Assembly (NCBI GenBank): GCA_021797745.1
Contig: JAJZZD010000008.1
Location: forward strand, 1-35,761
DNA from: Microcaldota archaeon
GTDB lineage: Archaea; Micrarchaeota; Micrarchaeia; Micrarchaeales; CABMGC01
DNA: 35,761 nt
Direction of reading: 5' to 3'
Shown: piece after piece, positions 14,877-21,915 of the stretch
Numbering within the stretch: the stretch's first letter is position 1
Layout: every line of letters begins with the position of its first letter
The notes under the pieces: generated by a model
What the model was told of the DNA's origin: nothing
Seen by the model: the letters and a program-made list of their open reading frames with translations, nothing else
Database searches by the model: none
Translations under genes and position numbers: made by a program

Positions 14877-15983
14877 TCATACATGATTATCTCCCGAAGC
14901 GTTATTTCCCGTCTGCCCGACGGTAATTGCTTTGTGCAATATATTTATTGATGCGTTTATGTCTCTGTCCGATACTTCTCCGCATTTCTCGCATTCATAT
15001 GTTCTTTCACGTAGAGGCATATCCTGCAAGTTTCCACAAACATGGCATGTCTTTGTTGTATTCTTTGGATCTACAAAAACTATCTGACTACCAGCACTTT
15101 CAGCCTTGTATGTCAGCATGTTTGCAAATGTAGACCATCCTGCATCATTGATTTGTTTTCCATAATTCTGTTCTGCCATGTTTTGTGACTGCAATTTTTC
15201 CATTGCAATCAAGGAATATGAATTTACAAGATTGTTTGTGATCTTGTGAAGGAAGTCTGTTCTCGTGTTTGTTATCTTTTCATATATCTTTTCAACTTCA
15301 ATTTTTGCATCATATCTGTGTTTACTTCCTTTCTTTTTATTTGACATCTTCTTTTGTTTTATTGCAAGTATCTTTTCCCAGTGTGCAAGATGTTTGGGAT
15401 TCTTTATTTTTGTTCCATTCGATAATGTTGCTAGTGTTTTCAAACCCAAGTCTATTCCTACTTGTCCTTTATTATTACTGATGAAAGGTTTTGGATCTTG
15501 TTCTGCAATAAATATTGCGAACCACTTTCCTGAAGATTCTCTTTTCAAAGAAAGTGTTTTGATTTTACCTTCAATAGGTCTATGAACAATTACCTTTATT
15601 TCTCCGAAAGGAGTTATTTTTAGTTTCTTATTCTTGTCATTCAGCGAGAAACCTGATTGTGGATAATAAATTGATTTTGACCTATCTATATTCTTGAATC
15701 GTGGAAATCCTGCTTTCTTTCCTTTTTTTAGCATTTTGAAACATCGAATTAGTGAATTATGAAGTCTGTGGGATACTTCCTGTGCCGATTGGGAATACAT
15801 ACCGACGTCTTTTGTGTATGATTGAAGTTGTGATTTTGTTGGAAACTTGCCTGTTTCATTATAGATATTTTGAGAATACTCAAGAAGACAATTCCACAAG
15901 GTTTTTGAAATGTATCGGTGCATATTGAGATTTCTCTCTTGTGTTCTCGTTGGATATAACCTGAATTTATATGCTCGATTCAT
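14877..15983 (-). CDS. tnpB: TnpB, RNA-guided nuclease of the IS605 element (copy 1)
   Basis: This 368-residue protein has an N-terminal helix-turn-helix (MNRAYKFRLYPTRTQ) and a split RuvC nuclease whose three acidic residues are in VGIDLGLKTLATLSNG, AMEKLQ and SDRDINASINI. The zinc ribbon is CHVCG and CEKCG. All catalytic positions are present, so it is likely active. TnpB proteins use an RNA from the element's right end to cut the empty donor site after excision and so retain the element. The start codon follows the tnpA stop with no gap (TAAATG). The stop TGA overlaps an ATG (ATGA) that is in frame with thiI. The product is identical in copy 2. Confidence 0.95.
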   Translation of the reverse strand: MNRAYKFRLYPTRTQERNLNMHRYISKTLWNCLLEYSQNIYNETGKFPTKSQLQSYTKDVGMYSQSAQEVSHRLHNSLIRCFKMLKKGKKAGFPRFKNIDRSKSIYYPQSGFSLNDKNKKLKITPFGEIKVIVHRPIEGKIKTLSLKRESSGKWFAIFIAEQDPKPFISNNKGQVGIDLGLKTLATLSNGTKIKNPKHLAHWEKILAIKQKKMSNKKKGSKHRYDAKIEVEKIYEKITNTRTDFLHKITNNLVNSYSLIAMEKLQSQNMAEQNYGKQINDAGWSTFANMLTYKAESAGSQIVFVDPKNTTKTCHVCGNLQDMPLRERTYECEKCGEVSDRDINASINILHKAITVGQTGNNASGDNHV

Positions 15984-16382
15984 TTACATTCCTTTTTGTT
16001 CATCTATATATTTTCGTATCGTTGCTTCAGAAACATGACCGTGTGTTGAAACGAAATAACTCCTTGACCAAAGGGTTGGAATTCTCGACCTACATTCTTT
16101 GAATTCTTCTCTAAGTTCATGTGAAGTGAACCCTTTTATAGTTCCTATTATTTGATTTGGTGTAATAATTGGATTTCCTTTTATGAATAAATGAACGTGG
16201 TCTGGCATAACTTCTAAACTAATAACTTCACATCCCATTGTTTTCGCTTTTTCATTTATCAATTGTTTCAATCTTTCTTCTATTTTTCCTGTCAGAATTT
16301 TTGTTCTATATTTTGGACACCAAACAAAATAGTATCCCATAAAATGTACATTTGTTTCTGATGAATCGTATCCGTGTGGCAT
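15984..16382 (-). CDS. tnpA: IS200/IS605 transposase TnpA, Y1 HUH (copy 1)
   Basis: A 132-residue single-strand transposase. The metal-binding HUH motif is DHVHLFIKG (H62, H64) and the catalytic tyrosine is Y125 in TIRKYIDEQ. The N-terminal WCPKYR block is also typical. The protein differs from copy 2 by one residue, Tyr18 here and His18 there; His is the usual residue in the family (HxVWxPKYR), so copy 1 carries the derived form. It starts 89 bp inside the left end and is directly followed by tnpB. Confidence 0.95.
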   Translation of the reverse strand: MPHGYDSSETNVHFMGYYFVWCPKYRTKILTGKIEERLKQLINEKAKTMGCEVISLEVMPDHVHLFIKGNPIITPNQIIGTIKGFTSHELREEFKECRSRIPTLWSRSYFVSTHGHVSEATIRKYIDEQKGM

Positions 16383-16429
16383 GATACTATATAGACTTAT
16401 TACTATATATGTTAGTCCTCGCTTTCATT

Positions 16430-16448
16430 CCACCCATAAATGGTGTGG
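16430..16448 (-). repeat. left-end subterminal hairpin of IS copy 1
   Basis: On the element strand, CCAC-A-CCA pairs with TGG-GTGG around a TTTA loop, with the same bulged A as the right-end hairpin. In copy 2 (19476-19494) a base change at 19494 removes the outermost pair. Confidence 0.75.
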
Positions 16449-16504
16449 GATTTCTCGCTAAGCATTGTTAAAAGCCAGCATACTTTGAGGATAGGAAAGC
16501 GAAT

Positions 16505-16515
16505 AGATATAACAA
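16505..16515 (-). promoter_or_regulatory. candidate thiI promoter stranded by the IS element
   Basis: The minus strand has TTGTTATATCT just after the L24e stop codon. If the element (14828-16471) is removed in thought, transcription from about 16484 would give a leader of roughly 23 nt to the thiI ATG. This makes it the likely original promoter. Confidence 0.4.
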
Positions 16516-16516
16516 A

Positions 16517-16789
16517 TTATTTTTTTGCAGGCTCCTGGTTTTGCTGCTTTTCGGTCTTTTCCTTCGCCGATTTTTCCGGTTTCTCGGCTGGATTTTTGTC
16601 AGCAGTGCGGTCTGGCTTGGCTGCCGCTTCAGGTAGTTCCTTGGCATTTGACTTTCCGAACTTTCTGTGGTATATTACATCCATTTTGTAGCATCTGTTT
16701 GAGCAATAATAGTGCTGCAAACCTGATTTCCTTACGTACATTATTCCAGTACCCTGCTCTATTTCATTTGAACAGAAAGCGCATTTCAT
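16517..16789 (-). CDS. rpl24e: ribosomal protein L24e with acidic/basic C-terminal tail
   Basis: This 90-residue protein has the L24e zinc ribbon in the first 50 residues: C3, C6, C29 and C33 (MKCAFC and YYCSNRC). IEQGTGIMYVRKSG is characteristic. Residues 50-90 form a Lys/Glu/Pro-rich low-complexity tail not found in the core family, which is usually 55-70 residues. It is a large-subunit protein that packs beside L3 and L14 at the subunit interface. The start codon overlaps the S28e stop (TAATG). It is the last gene of the L7Ae-S28e-L24e cluster, an order common in archaea. Confidence 0.93.
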   Translation of the reverse strand: MKCAFCSNEIEQGTGIMYVRKSGLQHYYCSNRCYKMDVIYHRKFGKSNAKELPEAAAKPDRTADKNPAEKPEKSAKEKTEKQQNQEPAKK

Positions 16790-17139
16790 TATCTCACTTT
16801 TATTGGTTTGTCTTCCCTGCTAGTGTCAGGTAGCCTCAACTTGTTTCCCACTTTCACATAGCCCTTGACATTCCTTCGTATAACACGTCCTTTGTCCTTG
16901 CCTTCCAATATTTTGCACATTGCCTGCTTTACGTCGCCGCACATGCCAGTCCTCGCGCTCGAGACTTCGACTACCTCTGCCAGGTATCCGTCGAATTTCT
17001 TTTCTGGCTGATAACTTGAGCTTGGATTTTCTTCGTTTTTGAAATTCCGAGGGCCAGACTTTTGAGAAGGTTGCTGAGGCGGCTGCGCTGGTGGCTGCGC
17101 TCCGGGCTTGCCTGATTCTGGTTTTTGTTCGTCTGCCAT
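16789..17139 (-). CDS. rps28e: ribosomal protein S28e with proline-rich N-terminal extension
   Basis: The C-terminal 68 residues are S28e, a small OB-fold protein near the mRNA exit: FDGYLAEVVEVSSARTGMCGD, RVIRRNVKGYVKVGNKLRL. It is preceded by about 48 residues rich in Pro, Gln and Ser (QPPAQPPQQPSQ) that the usual 70-residue protein lacks. The start ATG (MADEQKPES) is the first in frame; starting at the domain itself is not possible because no start codon is suitably placed there. It is coupled to L24e by a one-base stop/start overlap and follows L7Ae by 92 bp. Confidence 0.93.
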   Translation of the reverse strand: MADEQKPESGKPGAQPPAQPPQQPSQKSGPRNFKNEENPSSSYQPEKKFDGYLAEVVEVSSARTGMCGDVKQAMCKILEGKDKGRVIRRNVKGYVKVGNKLRLPDTSREDKPIKVR

Positions 17140-17231
17140 GTATAGACACTTCGTATTTTATTTGCGCGATGTTTAGCGTTTGATTTTGCTTTAGCGGTGA
17201 ATTGAAAGCGGATCAGCTAGTTTGCCGATTG

Positions 17232-17606
17232 TCACTTTGCTTCTTTTGCCGCAGGCTTTGCCATAGCCCACGAAGAAACTTCCTTAAGCGTATTGTCTCC
17301 GCTGCCGGCTTTTTCGACAGCAACAGAAGAGCATGGCACATTGAGCCCTGCCGCCTTTCCGACCTCGAGTTTTGTAGGCACAAATACAAGCGGAACCCTT
17401 TTCTGCTCGCATAACGGGGCTATGTGCATTACCACTTCCCTCGGTTCGACGTCGTTAGCTACGACGACAAGCACTGAAAGCCCTCTTTCGAGGCTTTTTG
17501 TAACCTCGTTTACGCCTTTTTTAATGGCTCCGCTCTGCTTTGCTAACTTTACCGAATTCAACGCTTTTTCGACAATTTCCTTTGGTACCTCATTTTCATT
17601 GGTCAT
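17232..17606 (-). CDS. rpl7ae: ribosomal protein L7Ae, kink-turn binder
   Basis: This 124-residue protein binds kink-turn RNA in the large ribosomal subunit, in box C/D and H/ACA guide RNPs and in archaeal RNase P. The binding surface motifs are GAIKKGVNEVTKSLERG and the variable loop LCEQKRVPLVFVPTKLEVGKAAG. A GAGGT Shine-Dalgarno-like sequence precedes the ATG by about 8 nt, and a TATA box lies at 17670-17681. It heads the L7Ae-S28e-L24e cluster. Its C-terminus (MAKPAAKEAK) is a short Ala/Lys tail. Confidence 0.95.
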   Translation of the reverse strand: MTNENEVPKEIVEKALNSVKLAKQSGAIKKGVNEVTKSLERGLSVLVVVANDVEPREVVMHIAPLCEQKRVPLVFVPTKLEVGKAAGLNVPCSSVAVEKAGSGDNTLKEVSSWAMAKPAAKEAK

Positions 17607-17669
17607 ATCAATAACCTCATTTCATAGGCAAAAATAGTTGCCCGAATCTTTACTTATTATGCTAGCATA

Positions 17670-17681
17670 GCTTTATATGTT
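17670..17681 (-). promoter_or_regulatory. TATA box of the L7Ae-S28e-L24e operon
   Basis: The minus strand reads AACATATAAAGC, centred near 17675, predicting transcription from about 17649 and a 43-nt leader that contains the GAGGT ribosome-binding site. IS copy 2 ends about 190 bp upstream, so this promoter seems undamaged. Confidence 0.6.
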
Positions 17682-17922
17682 TTTTGAAAGAAAACTGCCG
17701 AATTTGCCTTGTTGCAAGATATTGAAAATGCTTGCCGTGCATCATGCGCGCCTGAACGAAATCAGCGCAGTTAACATAAACGAGAAAGCAAGAAAATTTC
17801 ATATAAACTCGTGTCTTTTGCAATATATCCTTACGCTTTCTTAGATATTCGTATTTCAAGTATTGTACTCTTGTGACATACTCCCACCCCTGAAGGGTGT
17901 GGGCTTCTTCGTTCCTTGATAG

Positions 17923-19029
17923 TCATACATGATTATCTCCCGAAGCGTTATTTCCCGTCTGCCCGACGGTAATTGCTTTGTGCAATATATTTATTGATGC
18001 GTTTATGTCTCTGTCCGATACTTCTCCGCATTTCTCGCATTCATATGTTCTTTCACGTAGAGGCATATCCTGCAAGTTTCCACAAACATGGCATGTCTTT
18101 GTTGTATTCTTTGGATCTACAAAAACTATCTGACTACCAGCACTTTCAGCCTTGTATGTCAGCATGTTTGCAAATGTAGACCATCCTGCATCATTGATTT
18201 GTTTTCCATAATTCTGTTCTGCCATGTTTTGTGACTGCAATTTTTCCATTGCAATCAAGGAATATGAATTTACAAGATTGTTTGTGATCTTGTGAAGGAA
18301 GTCTGTTCTCGTGTTTGTTATCTTTTCATATATCTTTTCAACTTCAATTTTTGCATCATATCTGTGTTTACTTCCTTTCTTTTTATTTGACATCTTCTTT
18401 TGTTTTATTGCAAGTATCTTTTCCCAGTGTGCAAGATGTTTGGGATTCTTTATTTTTGTTCCATTCGATAATGTTGCTAGTGTTTTCAAACCCAAGTCTA
18501 TTCCTACTTGTCCTTTATTATTACTGATGAAAGGTTTTGGATCTTGTTCTGCAATAAATATTGCGAACCACTTTCCTGAAGATTCTCTTTTCAAAGAAAG
18601 TGTTTTGATTTTACCTTCAATAGGTCTATGAACAATTACCTTTATTTCTCCGAAAGGAGTTATTTTTAGTTTCTTATTCTTGTCATTCAGCGAGAAACCT
18701 GATTGTGGATAATAAATTGATTTTGACCTATCTATATTCTTGAATCGTGGAAATCCTGCTTTCTTTCCTTTTTTTAGCATTTTGAAACATCGAATTAGTG
18801 AATTATGAAGTCTGTGGGATACTTCCTGTGCCGATTGGGAATACATACCGACGTCTTTTGTGTATGATTGAAGTTGTGATTTTGTTGGAAACTTGCCTGT
18901 TTCATTATAGATATTTTGAGAATACTCAAGAAGACAATTCCACAAGGTTTTTGAAATGTATCGGTGCATATTGAGATTTCTCTCTTGTGTTCTCGTTGGA
19001 TATAACCTGAATTTATATGCTCGATTCAT
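17923..19029 (-). CDS. tnpB: TnpB, RNA-guided nuclease of the IS605 element (copy 2)
   Basis: This is identical in protein sequence to the copy 1 TnpB (368 residues), with the same RuvC acidic residues and zinc ribbon. Here the ATG that overlaps the stop opens a frame that runs into intergenic sequence and ends soon after the element, so unlike copy 1 it does not extend a host gene. Confidence 0.95.
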   Translation of the reverse strand: MNRAYKFRLYPTRTQERNLNMHRYISKTLWNCLLEYSQNIYNETGKFPTKSQLQSYTKDVGMYSQSAQEVSHRLHNSLIRCFKMLKKGKKAGFPRFKNIDRSKSIYYPQSGFSLNDKNKKLKITPFGEIKVIVHRPIEGKIKTLSLKRESSGKWFAIFIAEQDPKPFISNNKGQVGIDLGLKTLATLSNGTKIKNPKHLAHWEKILAIKQKKMSNKKKGSKHRYDAKIEVEKIYEKITNTRTDFLHKITNNLVNSYSLIAMEKLQSQNMAEQNYGKQINDAGWSTFANMLTYKAESAGSQIVFVDPKNTTKTCHVCGNLQDMPLRERTYECEKCGEVSDRDINASINILHKAITVGQTGNNASGDNHV

Positions 19030-19428
19030 TTACATTCCTTTTTGTTCATCTATATATTTTCGTATCGTTGCTTCAGAAACATGACCGTGTGTTGAAACGA
19101 AATAACTCCTTGACCAAAGGGTTGGAATTCTCGACCTACATTCTTTGAATTCTTCTCTAAGTTCATGTGAAGTGAACCCTTTTATAGTTCCTATTATTTG
19201 ATTTGGTGTAATAATTGGATTTCCTTTTATGAATAAATGAACGTGGTCTGGCATAACTTCTAAACTAATAACTTCACATCCCATTGTTTTCGCTTTTTCA
19301 TTTATCAATTGTTTCAATCTTTCTTCTATTTTTCCTGTCAGAATTTTTGTTCTATATTTTGGACACCAAACAAAATGGTATCCCATAAAATGTACATTTG
19401 TTTCTGATGAATCGTATCCGTGTGGCAT
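19030..19428 (-). CDS. tnpA: IS200/IS605 transposase TnpA, Y1 HUH (copy 2)
   Basis: This 132-residue protein differs from copy 1 only by His at position 18 (MGYHFVWCPKYR), the family-typical residue. HUH (H62/H64) and Tyr125 are intact, so this copy is probably the better candidate for a functional transposase. Confidence 0.95.
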   Translation of the reverse strand: MPHGYDSSETNVHFMGYHFVWCPKYRTKILTGKIEERLKQLINEKAKTMGCEVISLEVMPDHVHLFIKGNPIITPNQIIGTIKGFTSHELREEFKECRSRIPTLWSRSYFVSTHGHVSEATIRKYIDEQKGM

Positions 19429-19633
19429 GATACTATATAGACTTATTACTATATATGTTAGTCCTCGCTTTCATTCCACCCATAAATGGTGTGAGATTTC
19501 TCGCTAAGCATTGTTAACGCCACTTTGCTGCAAATAACCAACAGCGTGCAGACTTCAACAGGCTTAACGCAGTAGCGCTTATTGTATCCTTGTAGATATC
19601 AAAACAATAGAACCGCAAATAGAGTTACAGAAC

Positions 19634-21847
19634 TTAGTCCATGAATTCGGACGCGCTCGGAGGCTGCTCTGGCAGCCCTTTTCTTTTTCTTATATCCTTT
19701 ACCACAGCCGCCTGAAGCTCTGCCGGCATCTTCTCATAACCTGCATACTCGAAATACCAAATTGCCCTCCCAGTAGTAACGCTCCTAATCTCATTTGAGA
19801 ATCCCTTTATGACCTCGGCTACTGGCATCTTTGCCCTCATAGTGACTGCTTCGCCCTCCTGCACTATTCCGTTTTCTTCAAGAATTTGCCCGCGCTTCTT
19901 CTGTATCAGGGATATCACATCAGACATGTACTCCTGCGGTATGTTTATGGTGAGTATTTGCTTTGGCTCTAAAAGCACGACTCCGGCAGTTATCATTCCG
20001 GCGTAAATCGGCCTTCTCATAGCTGGTATTATCTGAGCCGGTCCTCTGTGCACAGGATCTTCGTGTATAGTTGCGTCAGTTATCAACACCTTTATACCTG
20101 TGCATTTTTCCCTTGCCAGCGGGCCGTCTCCCACCGCTTCCTCGAAACCTATGATGAGGTTTTCAAGGACCTCGTTCAGGTACTGCACGCCGTGAGTCGC
20201 GTTTATAAGCATGCTGTTGTTAGACACATCGTAAATGTTCCTGGCTTCCTCCCTGGGCATGCCTGCCTTTACAAGTTCTTCCAGGTATTGCTTGCCCTTG
20301 GGCTTGCCTTCCTTTATAATACCTGTTTCTATCATGTCGACTACCCCTTTTTCCAGGGGCTCTACGTTGACAAAGAATCTCGAGTGCTTGTTAGGTGTCT
20401 TTCCCTCTATGTCTTGCACCTTGTTCTCTATCGTCTCCCGGTACACTACGATAGGAGGGCTGGTTTCTATCGGAATCTTGAACTCATCGCGGATTTTGGT
20501 TTCTATTATTTCCAGGTGCAGTTCCCCGAGCCCTCTCATTATGTGCTCGCCTGTTTCCGGATTTATTTCTACCTTTAGGGTTGGATCCTCTTTTTGAAGT
20601 TCCCGCAGGGCTTCTATCAGTTTTGCAGTGTCTTTTGTATCCTTGGCTTCGATCGCCTTGGCTACCACAGGCTGCGAATAGTGCCTTATCTCTTCAAATG
20701 GCGTTATATGATTTTCGCTCGCGGTGCCGCCGATGAAAACGTCCTTAAGTCCCACTATGGCAGCTATGTTGCCTGCCGGCACCTCATCTACAGCGACCCT
20801 GTCAGGGCCCATGAACACTCCCACCTGCTGCACCTTTTCTGTCCTCTCAAGCCCGGACATGTAAAGCTCCGTCCCTTTTTTGACAGTGCCTGAAAAAACC
20901 CTGCCAACGGCTACTTCGCCGCTGTGCTGGTCGTAAACCACACCGAATATCACCACATTTGTCTTCGCCTTCGCGTCTGCGTTAAGCATCGCTTTTCCAT
21001 CTTCGCTCTCGAGGTCGCCCTTCCATATCTGGGGTATTCTGTATCTCTGCGCCTCATACGGCGACGGCAAATGCTCGACTATCATTGCGAGTGTAGCCTC
21101 GTCTATAGGCGCCATTTCCTGAAGCTTGGCCAGGCCTTCTTCCCCTTTTGCCATGTACTCGAAAACCTGCTTGAAGTTTATCTTATACTTCTGCATTATG
21201 TAGCTCGAAACCGCCCAGCGGTCGTATGCCGACCCGAATGCGACGCTGCCGCCCTGTACGCTCACGCCCCATTTGCCCTTGAACTCCTCCGGGCAGAACT
21301 TGTTTATCAGATTGTTTATGTCGTTTATGAGCGCAAGCAGGCGTTCCTGCGTCTGCTCAGGGGTAAGCTTGAGCTCCGAGATGAGTCTGTCTACCTTGTT
21401 AACGAAAAGAACTGGCTTGGCTTTTTCCTTGAGAGCGGTCCTCAAAACTGTCTCCGTTTGGGGCATGACGCCTTCCACTGGATCCACAACAAGAACAACT
21501 CCATCGACCGCACGCATCGACCTTGTCACATGTCCACCAAAATCCACGTGGCCGGGAGTGTCTATGAGGTTTATTATGTACTCTGACCCCTTGTAGTCGA
21601 AGCCGAGCGATATGTCTGCTGATTTTATCGTCATTCTCCTTTCTTTCTCTATTTCTTCATAGTTGGTGTACAGCACCTCCCCTGAAACGGTCTTTGAGAT
21701 AAGCCCTGCCTTTACCAGAAGCGTATCAGTAAGCGTTGTTTTCCCGTGGTGCACGTGTGCGATTATGGCTATGTTCCTGACGTGCTTGAGGTCGCTCATC
21801 AGCTTCGAAATGTTTTCGACAATTGAAATTTTGCTTACCATGGACAT
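19634..21847 (-). CDS. fusA: translation elongation factor 2 (aEF-2)
   Basis: This 737-residue GTPase drives ribosomal translocation. The G motifs are G1 AHVHHGKTT (residues 31-38), G2 EKERRMTIK, G3 DTPGHVDF and G4 NKVD. Domains II to V follow. The diphthamide histidine is present as H600 in EDPVHRGPAQ. The P-loop is odd: the usual AH[VI]DHGKTT has His in place of Asp at residue 33. ATG 21841, two codons in, has the better-spaced AGGT Shine-Dalgarno-like sequence and may be the true start. It is the last gene of the L30e-S12-S7-EF-2 cluster and follows S7 by 68 bp. IS copy 2 lies about 115 bp beyond its stop. Confidence 0.96.
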   Translation of the reverse strand: MSMVSKISIVENISKLMSDLKHVRNIAIIAHVHHGKTTLTDTLLVKAGLISKTVSGEVLYTNYEEIEKERRMTIKSADISLGFDYKGSEYIINLIDTPGHVDFGGHVTRSMRAVDGVVLVVDPVEGVMPQTETVLRTALKEKAKPVLFVNKVDRLISELKLTPEQTQERLLALINDINNLINKFCPEEFKGKWGVSVQGGSVAFGSAYDRWAVSSYIMQKYKINFKQVFEYMAKGEEGLAKLQEMAPIDEATLAMIVEHLPSPYEAQRYRIPQIWKGDLESEDGKAMLNADAKAKTNVVIFGVVYDQHSGEVAVGRVFSGTVKKGTELYMSGLERTEKVQQVGVFMGPDRVAVDEVPAGNIAAIVGLKDVFIGGTASENHITPFEEIRHYSQPVVAKAIEAKDTKDTAKLIEALRELQKEDPTLKVEINPETGEHIMRGLGELHLEIIETKIRDEFKIPIETSPPIVVYRETIENKVQDIEGKTPNKHSRFFVNVEPLEKGVVDMIETGIIKEGKPKGKQYLEELVKAGMPREEARNIYDVSNNSMLINATHGVQYLNEVLENLIIGFEEAVGDGPLAREKCTGIKVLITDATIHEDPVHRGPAQIIPAMRRPIYAGMITAGVVLLEPKQILTINIPQEYMSDVISLIQKKRGQILEENGIVQEGEAVTMRAKMPVAEVIKGFSNEIRSVTTGRAIWYFEYAGYEKMPAELQAAVVKDIRKRKGLPEQPPSASEFMD

Positions 21848-21915
21848 AACCTGTGGTTAAATACATTGAAATGCAATAATTGAAATGCAGTGACGCAAAT
21901 TGCGCAATCCTCAAG

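Larger units (their letters stand above)
14828..16471 (-). mobile_element. IS200/IS605-family element, copy 1 (tnpA + tnpB)
   Basis: This block of about 1644 bp is repeated at 17874-19517 with only two base differences that I find (16331 A versus 19377 G; 16448 G versus 19494 A). The outer sequences diverge immediately beyond the shared ends. Ends are not inverted repeats of each other, as expected of single-strand transposition by a Y1 HUH enzyme. Each end carries a subterminal imperfect hairpin with a bulged A. Both transposon genes are intact. The element's left end is at 16471 and its right end at 14828. Exact cleavage points are uncertain by a few bases, because the shared TTAAC at the left end may be target sequence. 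Confidence 0.93.
17874..19517 (-). mobile_element. IS200/IS605-family element, copy 2 (tnpA + tnpB)
   Basis: A near-exact second copy of the element at 14828-16471, same orientation, offset 3046 bp, with two base differences. The direct repeats enclose the L7Ae-S28e-L24e operon. The left flank, read on the element strand, is GGCG followed by the shared TTAAC; copy 1 has GGCTT before the same shared bases, which hints at a TTAAC-like target. The right end borders unrelated intergenic DNA. Hairpins are at 17883-17903 and 19476-19494. Confidence 0.93.

Noticed and set aside
17662-17859. A 65-codon open frame on the minus strand upstream of L7Ae.
   Set aside because: It covers the L7Ae TATA box, has no ribosome-binding site and no recognisable or plausible protein composition.
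14828-19517. A composite transposon carrying ribosomal genes.
   Set aside because: IS200/IS605 elements move as single strands from their own ends and are not known to form Tn-like composites; the enclosed genes are in a normal archaeal order.
20924-21586. A 220-codon open frame antisense to EF-2.
   Set aside because: Long antisense frames are common over GC-biased conserved genes; the translation has no recognisable domain.
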